Positions 8,665 through 16,901 of a stretch of DNA of 64,000 nucleotides are shown in pieces. The notes under the pieces are model-generated. The model worked only from the letters and a program-made list of their open reading frames with translations. It had not been told where the DNA came from and made no database searches. The position numbers and the translations under genes are program-made. The stretch comes from Frigoribacterium sp. Leaf8 (GTDB taxonomy: Bacteria; Actinomycetota; Actinomycetes; Actinomycetales; Microbacteriaceae), in assembly GCF_001421165.1 (NCBI RefSeq), contig NZ_LMKB01000006.1, positions 321,075 to 385,074 on the forward strand, given 5' to 3'. How positions within the stretch are numbered: position 1 is the stretch's first letter; every line of letters begins with the position of its first letter.

Positions 8665-9488
8665 GCGTCCACCCCGCCGTTCGTCGAGGTGCGGGACGCG
8701 GTCGCCCGGGGCCGACGGGTCAGCGCGACGACCGAGACGACGAGCGCCAGCGCACCCAGGGCGAGGCCGCCGATGCCGAGGCCGATCGAGAGCGGTCCGA
8801 CCGCGCCGTCGCCGGAGCCCGACGCCGAGTCGCCGGAGGTGCCGACACCCGCGGTCGTCGCGTCGTCGTCCGTCGCGTGGCCGGCGTGTTCGTCGGCCGG
8901 CGGCGCGTCGTTGACGTAGAGGGTCGGTGCGGGGTGCTCGGGCTCTTCTCCCGAGGCGGGAGTCGCGTCGGCCCAGTCGACGACCGTGCCGTCCGAGTAG
9001 CGCTGGTGGGCCGGCAGCGCGATCGACCCGGTGTCGGGCACCGCACCGGCCGAGATGACGAACTGCTGGAACTGTCCGGGTGCGATCTGCGTGTCGCCCT
9101 CGGCCGTCCAGGTCACCTGCGTCGGCGCCTCGGTGATCGTCGTGCCGTCGAGCTCGACCGGCTCGGGCAACGTGCTGGTGGTGACCTCGGTGGTCCACCC
9201 CGGGAGGGGCTCGTACGACACCGAGGTGAACGGGGTGTCGGTGGGCAGGTCGACGACGAGCCCGACGGTGCCCGCGGTCGCCGACTCGTTCGGCACCTTG
9301 AAGGTCAACGTCTCGTACGAACCGGCCTCGGCCTGACCGGGCTCGACGTGGACGTGGGCCGAGGCCGCGAGGGGCGCGGCCAACGCGAGCAGGGCGGCGG
9401 CGCCGAGGGCCGCTGCCGAACGGGCGACGACGGCGGACGACCGGGGACGGCGGGACGCGACGGAAATGGGGTTGGTGCTGCGGTTCAT
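8661..9488 (-). CDS. ycnI: YcnI family (DUF1775) copper-binding protein
   Basis: 275 residues. The signal peptide ends with APLAASA and the mature protein opens with HVHVEPGQAEAGS, the invariant start of DUF1775; in B. subtilis YcnI this N-terminal His takes part in Cu(II) binding. The domain continues to VVDWADATP. An Asp/Glu/His-containing linker (DEHAGHATDD) and a C-terminal transmembrane helix (GIGGLALGALALVVSVVAL) anchor it outside the membrane. I start at MNRSTNP (9488); the longer frame upstream lacks a better site. It precedes the CopC-domain gene with a 4-base overlap, so the pair probably acts in copper handling at the cell surface. Confidence 0.9.
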   Translation of the reverse strand: MNRSTNPISVASRRPRSSAVVARSAAALGAAALLALAAPLAASAHVHVEPGQAEAGSYETLTFKVPNESATAGTVGLVVDLPTDTPFTSVSYEPLPGWTTEVTTSTLPEPVELDGTTITEAPTQVTWTAEGDTQIAPGQFQQFVISAGAVPDTGSIALPAHQRYSDGTVVDWADATPASGEEPEHPAPTLYVNDAPPADEHAGHATDDDATTAGVGTSGDSASGSGDGAVGPLSIGLGIGGLALGALALVVSVVALTRRPRATASRTSTNGGVDA

Positions 9489-9606
9489 GGATCTGGTCCT
9501 CTCGATCGCGAGCGCGATCGGTCTGCGGTGCATGACGATGGGGCCCGACGGCGCGACGGGCGCGTCCGACGGGGTCACCGGCGACGGAGGTCGGCGGTGT
9601 GCGGGG

Positions 9607-10248
9607 TCAGGCAGGGCAGGGCGGACCGCGACGGGGTCGGGCCGTGAGGTGTCGTCGGCCGGGCGGGCACGGAAGGACGCCGAACGGAGCCGGCGGGCGC
9701 CGGACGACGGGCGCCTCGGGCCGGTGCCCGGCGGTCAGGAGGCGCGCGACGGCCAGACCGCGGACGGCCAGTCGGACGAGGGCCCACGCGGCGCCCTCGC
9801 CACGCCGGAGGGCGACGATCGTGACCACGGCCGCGAGCGCGTGGGCCAGCCACATGGCGGGGCCCCCCATGACCATGGCCTGGCCGACGCCGCCACCGGA
9901 CGCGGCGCCGTCGGCGATCGTCGAGATCACGAGTGCGGAGTGGTGCCCGCCCGTCGCCGAGGCGCCCCCGCCGTCCGATGCTCCGAGGGAGAACAACAGG
10001 TGGAACGCGACCTGGCTGAGCGCGACCGCGACGGCGAGCCGGACGGTCGAGAGGTGCACGCCCGCCAGGGCGATCGAGACGGGCACGGCCACGGCCAGGG
10101 CGAGGACGACGCCGAGCAGTCCGGGCTCCATGCCACCGCCGGCCACGTGGGAGAAGGCCGCGACCAGGGTCGACGCACCGGCGGTCAGCCAACCACGCGC
10201 GAAGCGCTCGGCCCGGGTGGCCGTCGTGGAGGGGTCGCGGGGTGCCAT
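9607..10248 (-). CDS. multi-helix membrane protein upstream of ycnI
   Basis: 213 residues with five or so hydrophobic segments (about 20-38, 43-62, 68-88, 108-127 and 133-152) and a basic, Pro-rich tail. The helices and loops contain His and Met clusters (AAFSHVAGGGMEPG, ATGGHHSAL, GQAMVMGGPAMWLAHAL). These would suit a metal-related role beside ycnI and copC, but I recognise no family and the function is inference from position. It is first in the three-gene minus-strand cluster, separated from ycnI by 118 bases. Confidence 0.6.
   Translation of the reverse strand: MAPRDPSTTATRAERFARGWLTAGASTLVAAFSHVAGGGMEPGLLGVVLALAVAVPVSIALAGVHLSTVRLAVAVALSQVAFHLLFSLGASDGGGASATGGHHSALVISTIADGAASGGGVGQAMVMGGPAMWLAHALAAVVTIVALRRGEGAAWALVRLAVRGLAVARLLTAGHRPEAPVVRRPPAPFGVLPCPPGRRHLTARPRRGPPCPA
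9737..9746 (+). repeat. dispersed AGGAGGCGCG repeat, copy 4
   Basis: Exact core inside the weakly conserved C-terminal tail of the membrane-protein gene upstream of ycnI. Confidence 0.8.
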
Positions 10249-10265
10249 GTCGACACCAGGGTACG

Positions 10266-10766
10266 TCAGCGGCGCGGGGTCTCGGGACGCGCGAGGATCT
10301 CGTGCGCCCGCCCGGAGACCTCGGGGTCGACCACGATCTGGTAGTTCGACGCGAGCACCTGGTGCGTCGAGGTGAAGTCACGGCGGCGACGGGTGATCGC
10401 GAAGCTGACGATGCCGTAGAGCATGCCGAAGCCGGCTCCGAGCAGGGCGGCCGCCCCGACGGTGGCCGCGGTGGCGGTCTCGGTCGCGAAGACGAGCATG
10501 ACGAGCCCGAAGAAGACGCCGAGCCAGAGTCCGGTCACGGCCCCGGCCAGCGCGGCGCGCCCGTAGCTCAGGCGACCGGTGACGCGTTCGACGGTCTTGA
10601 GGTCGTTGCCGATGATCGCCAGCCGCTTGATCGGGAACTCGGCCTGTGACAGCCGGTCGACCACGCGCTGCGCCTCGGGATACGTGTCGTAGGTGCCGAG
10701 GACGTCGCCCCGCGGCAGGGTGGGCACCATCGGCGGGCGGCGGCCCACGGGGCCCGGGTTCGTCAT
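10266..10766 (-). CDS. general stress protein 17M-like membrane protein
   Basis: 166 residues. The N-terminal domain (LGTYDTYPEAQRVVDRLSQAEFPIKRLAIIGNDLKTVE) matches the YflT/GSP17M-like heat-induced stress domain, and it is followed by two transmembrane helices (about 73-95 and 100-122) linked by a short loop. The role in actinobacteria is not established. I start at MTNPGPVG (10766) because a TTTAAT -10 element ends 6 bases before it. It is divergent from the MgtE-N/CBS gene, the arrangement I recall for Mycobacterium Rv1234 and Rv1232c. Confidence 0.78.
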   Translation of the reverse strand: MTNPGPVGRRPPMVPTLPRGDVLGTYDTYPEAQRVVDRLSQAEFPIKRLAIIGNDLKTVERVTGRLSYGRAALAGAVTGLWLGVFFGLVMLVFATETATAATVGAAALLGAGFGMLYGIVSFAITRRRRDFTSTHQVLASNYQIVVDPEVSGRAHEILARPETPRR

Positions 10767-10772
10767 CCCAGC

Positions 10773-10778
10773 ATTAAA
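10773..10778 (-). promoter_or_regulatory. -10 element (TTTAAT) of the GSP17M-like gene
   Basis: Minus-strand TTTAAT, 6 bases before the ATG at 10766; a leaderless arrangement. Confidence 0.45.
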
Positions 10779-10825
10779 CACGGTGCCCCTGCCGGGCACC
10801 CGTCGGCGGCGACCCCGCGAGCGAC

Positions 10826-10831
10826 TAAATT
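10826..10831 (+). promoter_or_regulatory. -10 element (TAAATT) of the MgtE-N/CBS operon
   Basis: A TAnnnT hexamer exactly 6 bases before the GTG at 10838; a leaderless arrangement. Confidence 0.5.
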
Positions 10832-10837
10832 GGACGC

Positions 10838-12160
10838 GTGAGTGCAACCAGAGTCTTCGTCGCCCGGCTGGCCGGTTGCTCCGTCTTCGACCCTGCGGGC
10901 GACAAGGTCGGCAAGGTGCGCGACGTGCTGGTGGTCTACCGCCGCACCGGGGCGCCGCGCGTGGTGGGCCTCGTGGTCGAGGTCCCCGGCAAGCGCCGGG
11001 TCTTCGTGGGGATCGGACGCGTCACGAGCATCGGCTCGGGCCAGATCATCACGAACGGCGTCATCACGCTCCGCCGCTTCGAGCAGCGTGGCGGCGAGAC
11101 CCGGGTCATCGCCGACCTGCTCGGTCGTCGCGTGTCGTTCCGGCACGGTGGCGGCCACGCCACCATCGAGGACGTGGCGATCGACGAGGTGAGCGAGGGC
11201 GACTGGGAGGTCGGCCAGCTCTTCCTGCGCAAGCCCAAGACGTCGCCGTCGCCGTTCGTCAAGGCGCCGACGGCGTTCGCGGCGTGGGACGACGTCGTCG
11301 AGGAGGCCGGACCGGGCGAGGCGCAGAGCGCCGAACACCTGATCGCCGCGTACTCCGACCTCGTGCCCGCGGACCTCGCGAACACCCTGCTCGACCTCAC
11401 GCCCGAGCGGCGGCTCGAGGTCGCCGGCGAACTGTCCGACGACCGCCTCGCGGACGTGCTCGAAGAGCTGCCCGAGGCCGAGCAGGTCGAGATCTTCACG
11501 GGCCTCGACGACCACCGTGCGGCGAGCGTCCTCGACCAGATGCAGCCGGACGACGCGGCCGACCTCATCGCCCAGCTGCCCGACGAACGCACCGAGCAGC
11601 TGCTCACGCTGATGGAGCCCGACGAGGCCGACGACGTGCGCATGCTGCTCAGCTACGACTCCGACACCGCCGGCGGACTGATGACGACCGAGCCCGTCAT
11701 CGTCTCGGCCGACGCCACGGTCGCCGAGGGCCTCGCCCTCATCCGTCGTCACGAACTGGCCCCGGCGCTCGGCGCGGCGGTCTGCGTCGTCCTGCCACCC
11801 TACGAACCACCCACCGGCCGGTTCCTCGGCATGGTGCACTTCCAGCGGATGCTCCGTTACCCGCCGAACGAGCGCCTGGGGACGATCCTCGACCAGACCA
11901 CCGAACCGGTCCGCGTCGACGCCACGGCCCTCGAGGTCACGCGGGTCATGGCGACCTACAACCTCGTCTCGGTCCCCGTCGTCGACTCGGCGCACCGCCT
12001 CGTCGGCGTCGTCACCATCGACGACGTCCTCGACCACGTCCTGCCCGACGACTGGCGCAGTCAGGACCCCGACCAACCGCTGACCCCGAGCCGACCGCGT
12101 GGCCGCGCCCGTCGCCCCGCGATCGGCCAGAGCACGAGGAGCGACGATGGCCCGCGATAA
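10838..12160 (+). CDS. PRC-barrel / MgtE N-domain / CBS-pair protein lacking the Mg channel
   Basis: 440 residues with GTG start. A PRC-barrel-like part (VFDPAGDKVGKVRDVLVV; later GRRVSFRHGGGHATIEDVAIDEV) is followed by an MgtE intracellular N domain with its helical repeats (LANTLLDLTPERRLEVAGELSDDRLADVLEELPEAEQVEIF..., about 165-265). Then comes a CBS pair starting at YDSDTAGGLMTTEPVIV and ending at LVGVVTIDDVLDHV. MgtE uses these parts as its Mg2+ sensor, but no transmembrane region follows, so this is a soluble orphan sensor. The end overlaps the DUF1003 start by 14 bases, which argues for a working partnership with that membrane protein. Confidence 0.85.
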   Translation: MSATRVFVARLAGCSVFDPAGDKVGKVRDVLVVYRRTGAPRVVGLVVEVPGKRRVFVGIGRVTSIGSGQIITNGVITLRRFEQRGGETRVIADLLGRRVSFRHGGGHATIEDVAIDEVSEGDWEVGQLFLRKPKTSPSPFVKAPTAFAAWDDVVEEAGPGEAQSAEHLIAAYSDLVPADLANTLLDLTPERRLEVAGELSDDRLADVLEELPEAEQVEIFTGLDDHRAASVLDQMQPDDAADLIAQLPDERTEQLLTLMEPDEADDVRMLLSYDSDTAGGLMTTEPVIVSADATVAEGLALIRRHELAPALGAAVCVVLPPYEPPTGRFLGMVHFQRMLRYPPNERLGTILDQTTEPVRVDATALEVTRVMATYNLVSVPVVDSAHRLVGVVTIDDVLDHVLPDDWRSQDPDQPLTPSRPRGRARRPAIGQSTRSDDGPR

Positions 12161-12728
12161 CCGCAACGACGTCCGCCTCGACGCCCCCAAGGGTCTGCGC
12201 CCCCGCGTGCTGCCCGGGCGCAAGCGGGTCAGCAGCGACCGCTTCGGTCGGGCGACCGAGTCCATCGCCCGGGGCATGGGCACGCCCTACTTCCTGATCG
12301 CCCTCACCCTGTTCTGCGTCGTCTGGATGATCTACAACACGGTCGCCCCGATCGACATCCGCTTCGACAGCGCCGCGATCGGCTTCACGGCGCTGACGCT
12401 GATCCTGTCGCTGCAGGCGTCGTACGCCGCTCCCCTCATCCTGCTCGCGCAGAACCGGCAGGACGACCGCGACCGCGTGCAGTTCGAACAGGACCGTCAG
12501 CGCGCCGAACGCAACCTGGCCGACACCGAGTACCTGGCCCGCGAGGTCGTCGCGCTCCGGATCGCGATCCGCGACATGGCCAGCAAGGACTTCATCCGGG
12601 CCGAGCTCCGCTCTCTGCTCGACGAGCTCGACCGGCGCGACGACGACGAGAGCCCCGCGGTCGAGCCGACCCGCACCTCCTCGTCGTCACGACGCGACGC
12701 CCGGCGCGACGGCCACCACCGTGGCTGA
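12147..12728 (+). CDS. DUF1003 family membrane protein
   Basis: 193 residues. A basic N-terminal region is followed by GTPYFLIALTLFCVVWMIYN and a second helix through FTALTLILSLQASYAAPLILLAQNRQ, the DUF1003 hallmark (LSLQAxxAAPxIlmsQNRq). A long amphipathic, possibly coiled-coil segment (DRDRVQFEQDRQRAERNLADTEYLAREVVALR) then runs to the C-terminus. Function is unknown in the family. It is sandwiched between the MgtE-N/CBS gene and mrp with overlaps of 14 and 8 bases, so the three are one translationally coupled operon. Confidence 0.88.
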   Translation: MARDNRNDVRLDAPKGLRPRVLPGRKRVSSDRFGRATESIARGMGTPYFLIALTLFCVVWMIYNTVAPIDIRFDSAAIGFTALTLILSLQASYAAPLILLAQNRQDDRDRVQFEQDRQRAERNLADTEYLAREVVALRIAIRDMASKDFIRAELRSLLDELDRRDDDESPAVEPTRTSSSSRRDARRDGHHRG

Positions 12729-13887
12729 GCCGGTCGCCGCCACCCGCCCCGCGACGCCGGACGACGTCCGTCGCGCGCTCGCGCGGGTGCTCGACCCCGA
12801 GATCCGCAAGCCCGTCACCGAACTCGACATGATCGGTGACGTCGTCGTCGACGCAGGAGGCGCGGCGACGGTGGCCGTCAAGCTCACGATCGTGGGGTGC
12901 CCGGCAGCCGACACGATCGAACGCGACGTCCGCGAGGCCACGGGCTCGGTGACCGGCGTCACCGACGTCACCGTCGACGTGACCGTCATGACCAAGGACG
13001 AACGACACGCCCTCACCGAGAAGCTGCGGGCGGGCCGGGCGGCGCGCGGCATGCAGTTCGGCCCCGACACGCTGACCCGCGTGTACGCCGTCACGAGCGG
13101 CAAGGGCGGCGTGGGGAAGTCCACCGTGACCGCCAACCTCGCGGTCGCCCTCGCGGCCCGGGGCCTCGCCGTCGGCATCGTCGACGCCGACGTGTACGGC
13201 TTCAGCATCCCCGGACTCCTCGGCCTCGTCGGCCCCGACGGCGCCTCGGTGAAGCCCACCCGCGTCGACGACATGATCCTGCCGCCCGTCGCCCACGGCG
13301 TGAAGGTCATCTCGATCGGCATGTTCGTCGACGACGCCTCGACCGCCGTCGCCTGGCGCGGGCCGATGCTGCACAGGACGATCCAGCAGTTCCTGACCGA
13401 CGTGTACTTCGGCGACCTCGACGTGTTGTTGCTCGACCTGCCGCCCGGGACGGGCGACGTCGCCATCTCGGTGGGGCAGTTGCTGCCGCACGCCGAGGTG
13501 CTGGTCGTCACGACCCCTCAACCGGCCGCCGCCGACGTCGCCGAGCGCAGCGGGCTCGTGGCACGCCAGACGGGTCAGCGGTTGCTCGGGGTCGTCGAGA
13601 ACATGGCGGGTCTGCCCCAGGCCGACGGCAGCGTCCTCGAGCTCTTCGGCTCCGGTGGTGGCGTCGAGACGGCCCGCCGACTGTCGTCCGGTCAAGAAGC
13701 CGAGGTGCCGTTGCTCGCCAGCGTGCCGCTCAGTCTGGGCCTGCGCCAGGGGGGCGACGACGGCGTACCGGTCGTGCTCGCCGCTCCCGACGATCCTGCG
13801 GCCACGGCCATCGACGAGCTGGCGGGCCGACTGGCGGTGCGGGCCCGGGGGTTGGCCGGCCGGAAGCTCGGACTCAGCGTCACCTGA
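12721..13887 (+). CDS. mrp: Mrp/ApbC iron-sulfur cluster carrier ATPase
   Basis: 388 residues with GTG start. An N-terminal MIP18/DUF59 domain (about 1-85; MVGCPAAD-type motif seen as IVGCPAADTIERDV) is joined to a ParA/MinD-type P-loop domain with deviant Walker A SGKGGVGKST (near 125), DADVYGFSIPG, and LDLPPGTGDVAI. Mrp proteins bind and transfer [4Fe-4S] clusters to apoproteins in the cytoplasm. The Cys-x-x-Cys pair found near the C-terminus of many Mrp proteins is not visible here; only the Cys in GCPAAD is. It is last in the MgtE-N/DUF1003/mrp operon and is followed by a strong terminator. Confidence 0.9.
   Translation: MAEPVAATRPATPDDVRRALARVLDPEIRKPVTELDMIGDVVVDAGGAATVAVKLTIVGCPAADTIERDVREATGSVTGVTDVTVDVTVMTKDERHALTEKLRAGRAARGMQFGPDTLTRVYAVTSGKGGVGKSTVTANLAVALAARGLAVGIVDADVYGFSIPGLLGLVGPDGASVKPTRVDDMILPPVAHGVKVISIGMFVDDASTAVAWRGPMLHRTIQQFLTDVYFGDLDVLLLDLPPGTGDVAISVGQLLPHAEVLVVTTPQPAAADVAERSGLVARQTGQRLLGVVENMAGLPQADGSVLELFGSGGGVETARRLSSGQEAEVPLLASVPLSLGLRQGGDDGVPVVLAAPDDPAATAIDELAGRLAVRARGLAGRKLGLSVT
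12855..12864 (+). repeat. dispersed AGGAGGCGCG repeat, copy 5
   Basis: Exact core (GCAGGAGGCGCGGCG) in the DUF59 part of mrp, read as DAGGAAT; this copy may be selected as protein code. Confidence 0.65.
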
Positions 13888-13914
13888 CCGGGGTCGAGCA
13901 CCCCAGACGTGCAG

Positions 13915-13945
13915 AAAGGGCACCTCGCGTGGCGAGGTGCCCTTT
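13915..13945. terminator. terminator after mrp
   Basis: AAAGGGCACCTCGC pairs perfectly with GCGAGGTGCCCTTT across a 3-base loop, followed on the + strand by CGTC. The symmetric A/T ends let it work for both directions. Confidence 0.85.
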
Positions 13946-14062
13946 CGTCACAGCGTCTCGCCCGAGGGGCGGCGACGTGCTCGTGCCGCACCCCAGCACG
14001 GAGGCGGCACACGCGGTGACGGCACGCTCAGGAGGGAGACGCGCCGACCACCGCGAAGTGGA

Positions 14063-14185
14063 CTAGGACCAGCGGTTGTAGGTCTTGGTCGGGATGGCGC
14101 GGAAACCGTCTCGGGCGACCGAGACGAGCGAGCCGGCGATTCCGACGACTGCGGCGATGGCGAGGACGATGATTCCGGTGAGCAT
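14063..14185 (-). CDS. 40-residue single-pass membrane protein
   Basis: A small ORF reading MLTGIIVLAIAAVVGIAGS, then VARDGFRAIPTKTYNRWS. One hydrophobic helix covers residues 3-20 and a short basic tail with IPTKTYNR follows. An AAGAG stretch about 8 bases upstream of the ATG may be the ribosome site. It lies in a 486-base interval between mrp and the divergent LysR regulator and is oriented away from the regulator, so it may be the regulator's target. I believe similar miniproteins with a basic IPT.T tail occur in relatives, but have no search to prove it. Confidence 0.55.
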   Translation of the reverse strand: MLTGIIVLAIAAVVGIAGSLVSVARDGFRAIPTKTYNRWS

Positions 14186-14373
14186 GGGGGACTCTTTTCT
14201 GGCGCGGTTCGACGCGCGATTCTGCGTGGTGGGATGGATTCGCCACCGAGCCCGGGACCAGGTCGACCGGAGCTCGGGAACGCTACGACGCGCTCCGGGG
14301 ACTCCTCAATGATGCGCCCCGAGAAGCGGTAGATCAATCTCACGTTTCTACCGAAACAGCGTAGATTTGCTAC

Positions 14374-15288
14374 ATGGATGTCAAGCGTCTCGAACTGCTC
14401 CGCGAACTCGCCGAACGAGGCAGCGTGGCCGCCGTCGCCCGGGCCACCCATCGCACCCCGAGTGCCGTCTCGCAGCAGCTCAAGGTGCTCGAGCGCGAGG
14501 CCGGCGTGGCGTTGACCGAGCGGGTGGGACGCGGCATCGTGCTCACCGGCTCCGGGCGCGTGCTGGCCCAGACGGCCACCGACGTCGCCGTGGCACTGGA
14601 ACGAGCCCAGGCGGTCTGGGACGACTTCGTCGCCACCCCCCAGGGCGAGGTCACGCTGGCCACCTTCCCCACGGGCGGGCAGATGCTGCTGCCGGGGCTG
14701 CTGCGCACGGTGGCCGAGACCCCCGGCCTGGTGGTCGTCGCGAGCGACCACGACCCGTCGATCCGCGAGTTCCCCGAGCTGGCCGCCGACCACGACGTCG
14801 TCGTCGCGCACTCGTCCGACGACAAGCCGTGGCCCGGACGCGGACTCGTCACCGTCCCCCTGCTGACCGAGCCCCTCGACATCGCCCTGCCCGCCGACCA
14901 CCGTCTCGCCGGTCGCGCCTCGCTCGCACCCGGCGACCTCGAGGGCGAGAACTGGATCGGCGTCCCACACGACTTCCCGTTCGAGTGGGTCTACCGCGAG
15001 ATCGAGCGGGTGACCGGCAGCCCCGTCCGCGTCGCCCAGCGCTTCAGCGACACCAAGGTGACCGAGTCGCTCGTCGGGGCCGGCCTCGGCATCGCCGTGC
15101 TGCCGCGCTTCACCGCCAAGGACGCCCGGGACGACATGGTGCTCGTGCCGCTCGAGAGCATCCGGGCCGTGCGCTGGGTGTCCGCCGTGATGCGGCGCGA
15201 CCGGGCCGAGCGCCCCTCGGTGCGACGGGTCGTCGACGCGCTCAGGGCCGAGGCCTCACGCGTGGCGGCACTGCACGGAGGCGTCTAA
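14374..15288 (+). CDS. LysR family transcriptional regulator
   Basis: 304 residues. The winged helix-turn-helix is complete (LELLRELAERGSVAAVARATHRTPSAVSQQLKVLE, residues 5-40; linker helix to about 85). A type 2 periplasmic-binding-like effector domain follows (VTLATFPTGGQMLLPGLLR; ALPADHRLAG; ESLVGAGLGIAVLPRF). The RTPSAVSQQLK wording is like actinobacterial LysRs that regulate EamA transporters or amino-acid export, but no such target adjoins it. Its divergent neighbour is the 40-residue membrane protein, 188 bases away, which leaves room for an operator. Confidence 0.9.
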   Translation: MDVKRLELLRELAERGSVAAVARATHRTPSAVSQQLKVLEREAGVALTERVGRGIVLTGSGRVLAQTATDVAVALERAQAVWDDFVATPQGEVTLATFPTGGQMLLPGLLRTVAETPGLVVVASDHDPSIREFPELAADHDVVVAHSSDDKPWPGRGLVTVPLLTEPLDIALPADHRLAGRASLAPGDLEGENWIGVPHDFPFEWVYREIERVTGSPVRVAQRFSDTKVTESLVGAGLGIAVLPRFTAKDARDDMVLVPLESIRAVRWVSAVMRRDRAERPSVRRVVDALRAEASRVAALHGGV

Positions 15289-15402
15289 CCATCACGCCGC
15301 CCACGGGCCGCGTGGAGACCGAGTGAGGGGCTGGAGGCGAGGAGCCACGCGGCAGACCACGAGGCGGGCGACGAGGTCAGGCGGTGCGGTGCCGCAGGCG
15401 GG

Positions 15403-15810
15403 TCAGGTCGCCTCGGAGTCGTACGGCGGCACCTCGCCCGTCGCGAGCGGCACCACCTGTGCGGGGGAACGACCCCCCGGCAATCCTGCGGACACAGCCG
15501 CGGCGGCGGCACCGGCCGTCGCCATGCTCGGCGCCGAGGGCTTGGGAGCGCCATCCGTGCCGTCGAGCAAGGCGTCGCGGATGATGCGCCGCGGGTCGTA
15601 CTGACGGGGGTCGAGCTTCTGCCACTCGACGTCGTCGAACTCGGGGCCCATCTCGTCGCGCATGCGCGTCTTCGCACCGTTGGCCATGTCGCGCACCGTC
15701 CGGACGAGCTGGGCGAGCTTCGCCGCGTAGCCGGGCAGTCGTTCGGGACCGAGCAGGAAGACCGCGAGCACACCGATGATGAGCAGCTTGTCGAACGTCA
15801 GACCGAACAT
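15403..15810 (-). CDS. tatB: twin-arginine translocase subunit TatB
   Basis: 135 residues. The start MFGLTFDKLLIIGVLAVFLLGPERLPGYAAKL is the short TatA/B transmembrane helix and the hinge Gly-Pro-Glu-Arg-Leu-Pro motif, followed by an amphipathic helix (LAQLVRTVRDMANGAKTRMRDEMG) and an actinobacterial tail (DDVEWQKLDPRQYDPRRIIRDAL) seen in TatB rather than TatA. With TatA and TatC it forms the receptor for folded Tat substrates such as the EfeB in this window; tatA and tatC are not present. A GTG six bases upstream (15816) is an alternative start. Confidence 0.9.
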   Translation of the reverse strand: MFGLTFDKLLIIGVLAVFLLGPERLPGYAAKLAQLVRTVRDMANGAKTRMRDEMGPEFDDVEWQKLDPRQYDPRRIIRDALLDGTDGAPKPSAPSMATAGAAAAAVSAGLPGGRSPAQVVPLATGEVPPYDSEAT

Positions 15811-15879
15811 GGACACGCAAGCAGACTAACCGGTGACGACTCGGGGAACCCCCTAGAGTTGGCCTTTCGAGGAGTGGGT

Positions 15880-16506
15880 GTGTCGCAGATAGAGTCAAGT
15901 TGGAAGTTCGCGGAAGAACTCGTCACCGAGAGCGACGCGATCGCCGAGGCTCGACAGCATTCGCTGGAGGTCGGGGTCGAGGCCGTCTCGCCGGCGGTCG
16001 GCGCCCAGCTCGCGGTCATCGCCGCCGCCTCGAACGCCTCGTCGATCATCGAGGTCGGTACGGGCCTGGGCGTCAGCGGGCTCTGGTTGCTCTCGGGCGC
16101 CCCCGCGGCCGTCCTGACGACCATCGACCGCGAGATCGAGCACCAACAGGCCGCCCGGGACGCCTACCTGCAGGCGGGCATCCCTGCCAGCCGCTTCCGC
16201 ATGATCGCCGGCCGTGCCGCCGACGTGTTGCCCCGGATGAACGAGAACTCGTACGACATCGTCTTCGTCGACGCCGACCCCGGCTCGGTCATCGAGTACG
16301 TCGAGCACGGCCTGCGCCTCGCCCGCCCGGGCGGACTCGTCCTCGTCGCGCACGCACTCTGGCACGGACGGGTGGCCAATCCCGCCGTCCGCGACAGCAC
16401 GACCACGGGCTTCCGCACCTTGCTGACCGAGGTGTCCACCTCACCGGCCGTGATCAGCTCGCTCTCGACGGCGGGCGACGGGCTGCTCTCGCTGATCAAG
16501 CGGTGA
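15880..16506 (+). CDS. SAM-dependent O-methyltransferase (Rv1220c-like)
   Basis: 208 residues. The Rossmann SAM-binding motif I is SSIIEVGTGLGVSGLWLL (about 52-69), followed by LTTIDREIEHQQAAR, MIAGRAADVLPRM and DIVFVDADPGSVIEYVEHGLRLARPGGLVLV, as in the caffeoyl-CoA O-methyltransferase-like family. The substrate is unknown. I chose the GTG at 15880 because a CGAGGAG ribosome site lies 5 bases before it; the frame also has a TTG at 15859. It is divergent from tatB, a pairing I recall from Mycobacterium (Rv1220c near tatB Rv1224). Confidence 0.85.
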   Translation: MSQIESSWKFAEELVTESDAIAEARQHSLEVGVEAVSPAVGAQLAVIAAASNASSIIEVGTGLGVSGLWLLSGAPAAVLTTIDREIEHQQAARDAYLQAGIPASRFRMIAGRAADVLPRMNENSYDIVFVDADPGSVIEYVEHGLRLARPGGLVLVAHALWHGRVANPAVRDSTTTGFRTLLTEVSTSPAVISSLSTAGDGLLSLIKR

Positions 16507-16583
16507 CGCTCCCCCGCCGGGCTCCCTGCCCGTGCAGCAGGCAACCGGCGCGGTAGGCAGCGCCACGGAACGCGGCACGCGCA

Positions 16584-16625
16584 CGGACGCCCCGCGCGCC
16601 GCAGGTGCGGCGGGCGGGGCGTCCG
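16584..16625. terminator. terminator between the methyltransferase and DUF3117 genes
   Basis: CGGACGCCCC pairs with GGGGCGTCCG, with further GC pairing inside, between two convergent genes. Confidence 0.75.
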
Positions 16626-16647
16626 GGGTTATTAAGGAGGCGGCCGA

Positions 16648-16818
16648 CTAGGCGCTGACGACGCCGGCGAGGGCGTCGTGCAACTCTTTGGCTTCGTCGT
16701 CGTTGACCGACACCACGAGGCGTCCCCCACCCTCGAGCGGAACACGCACGATGATGAGACGGCCCTCCTTAACGGCTTCCATAGGCCCGTCGCCGGTCCT
16801 CGGCTTCATGGCTGCCAT
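16648..16818 (-). CDS. DUF3117 family protein
   Basis: A 56-residue protein starting MAAMKPRTGDGPMEAVKEGR and ending LHDALAGVVSA, with the characteristic IIVRVPLEGGGRLVV strand. It matches the actinobacterial DUF3117 family (Rv1211-like), almost invariant across the phylum but of unknown role. The ribosome site AAAGGGG lies about 9 bases upstream of the ATG, so this transcript has a leader, unlike many genes here. A GATAAT -10 element is at about 16853. Confidence 0.92.
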   Translation of the reverse strand: MAAMKPRTGDGPMEAVKEGRLIIVRVPLEGGGRLVVSVNDDEAKELHDALAGVVSA

Positions 16819-16901
16819 CAGATAGTCCCCTTTCGCAAGTTGCTGGTCCCATTATCCGTGATTTCGGGCCCCCGACCTAAACGACGCCGTTCCCCGACCG
16901 A

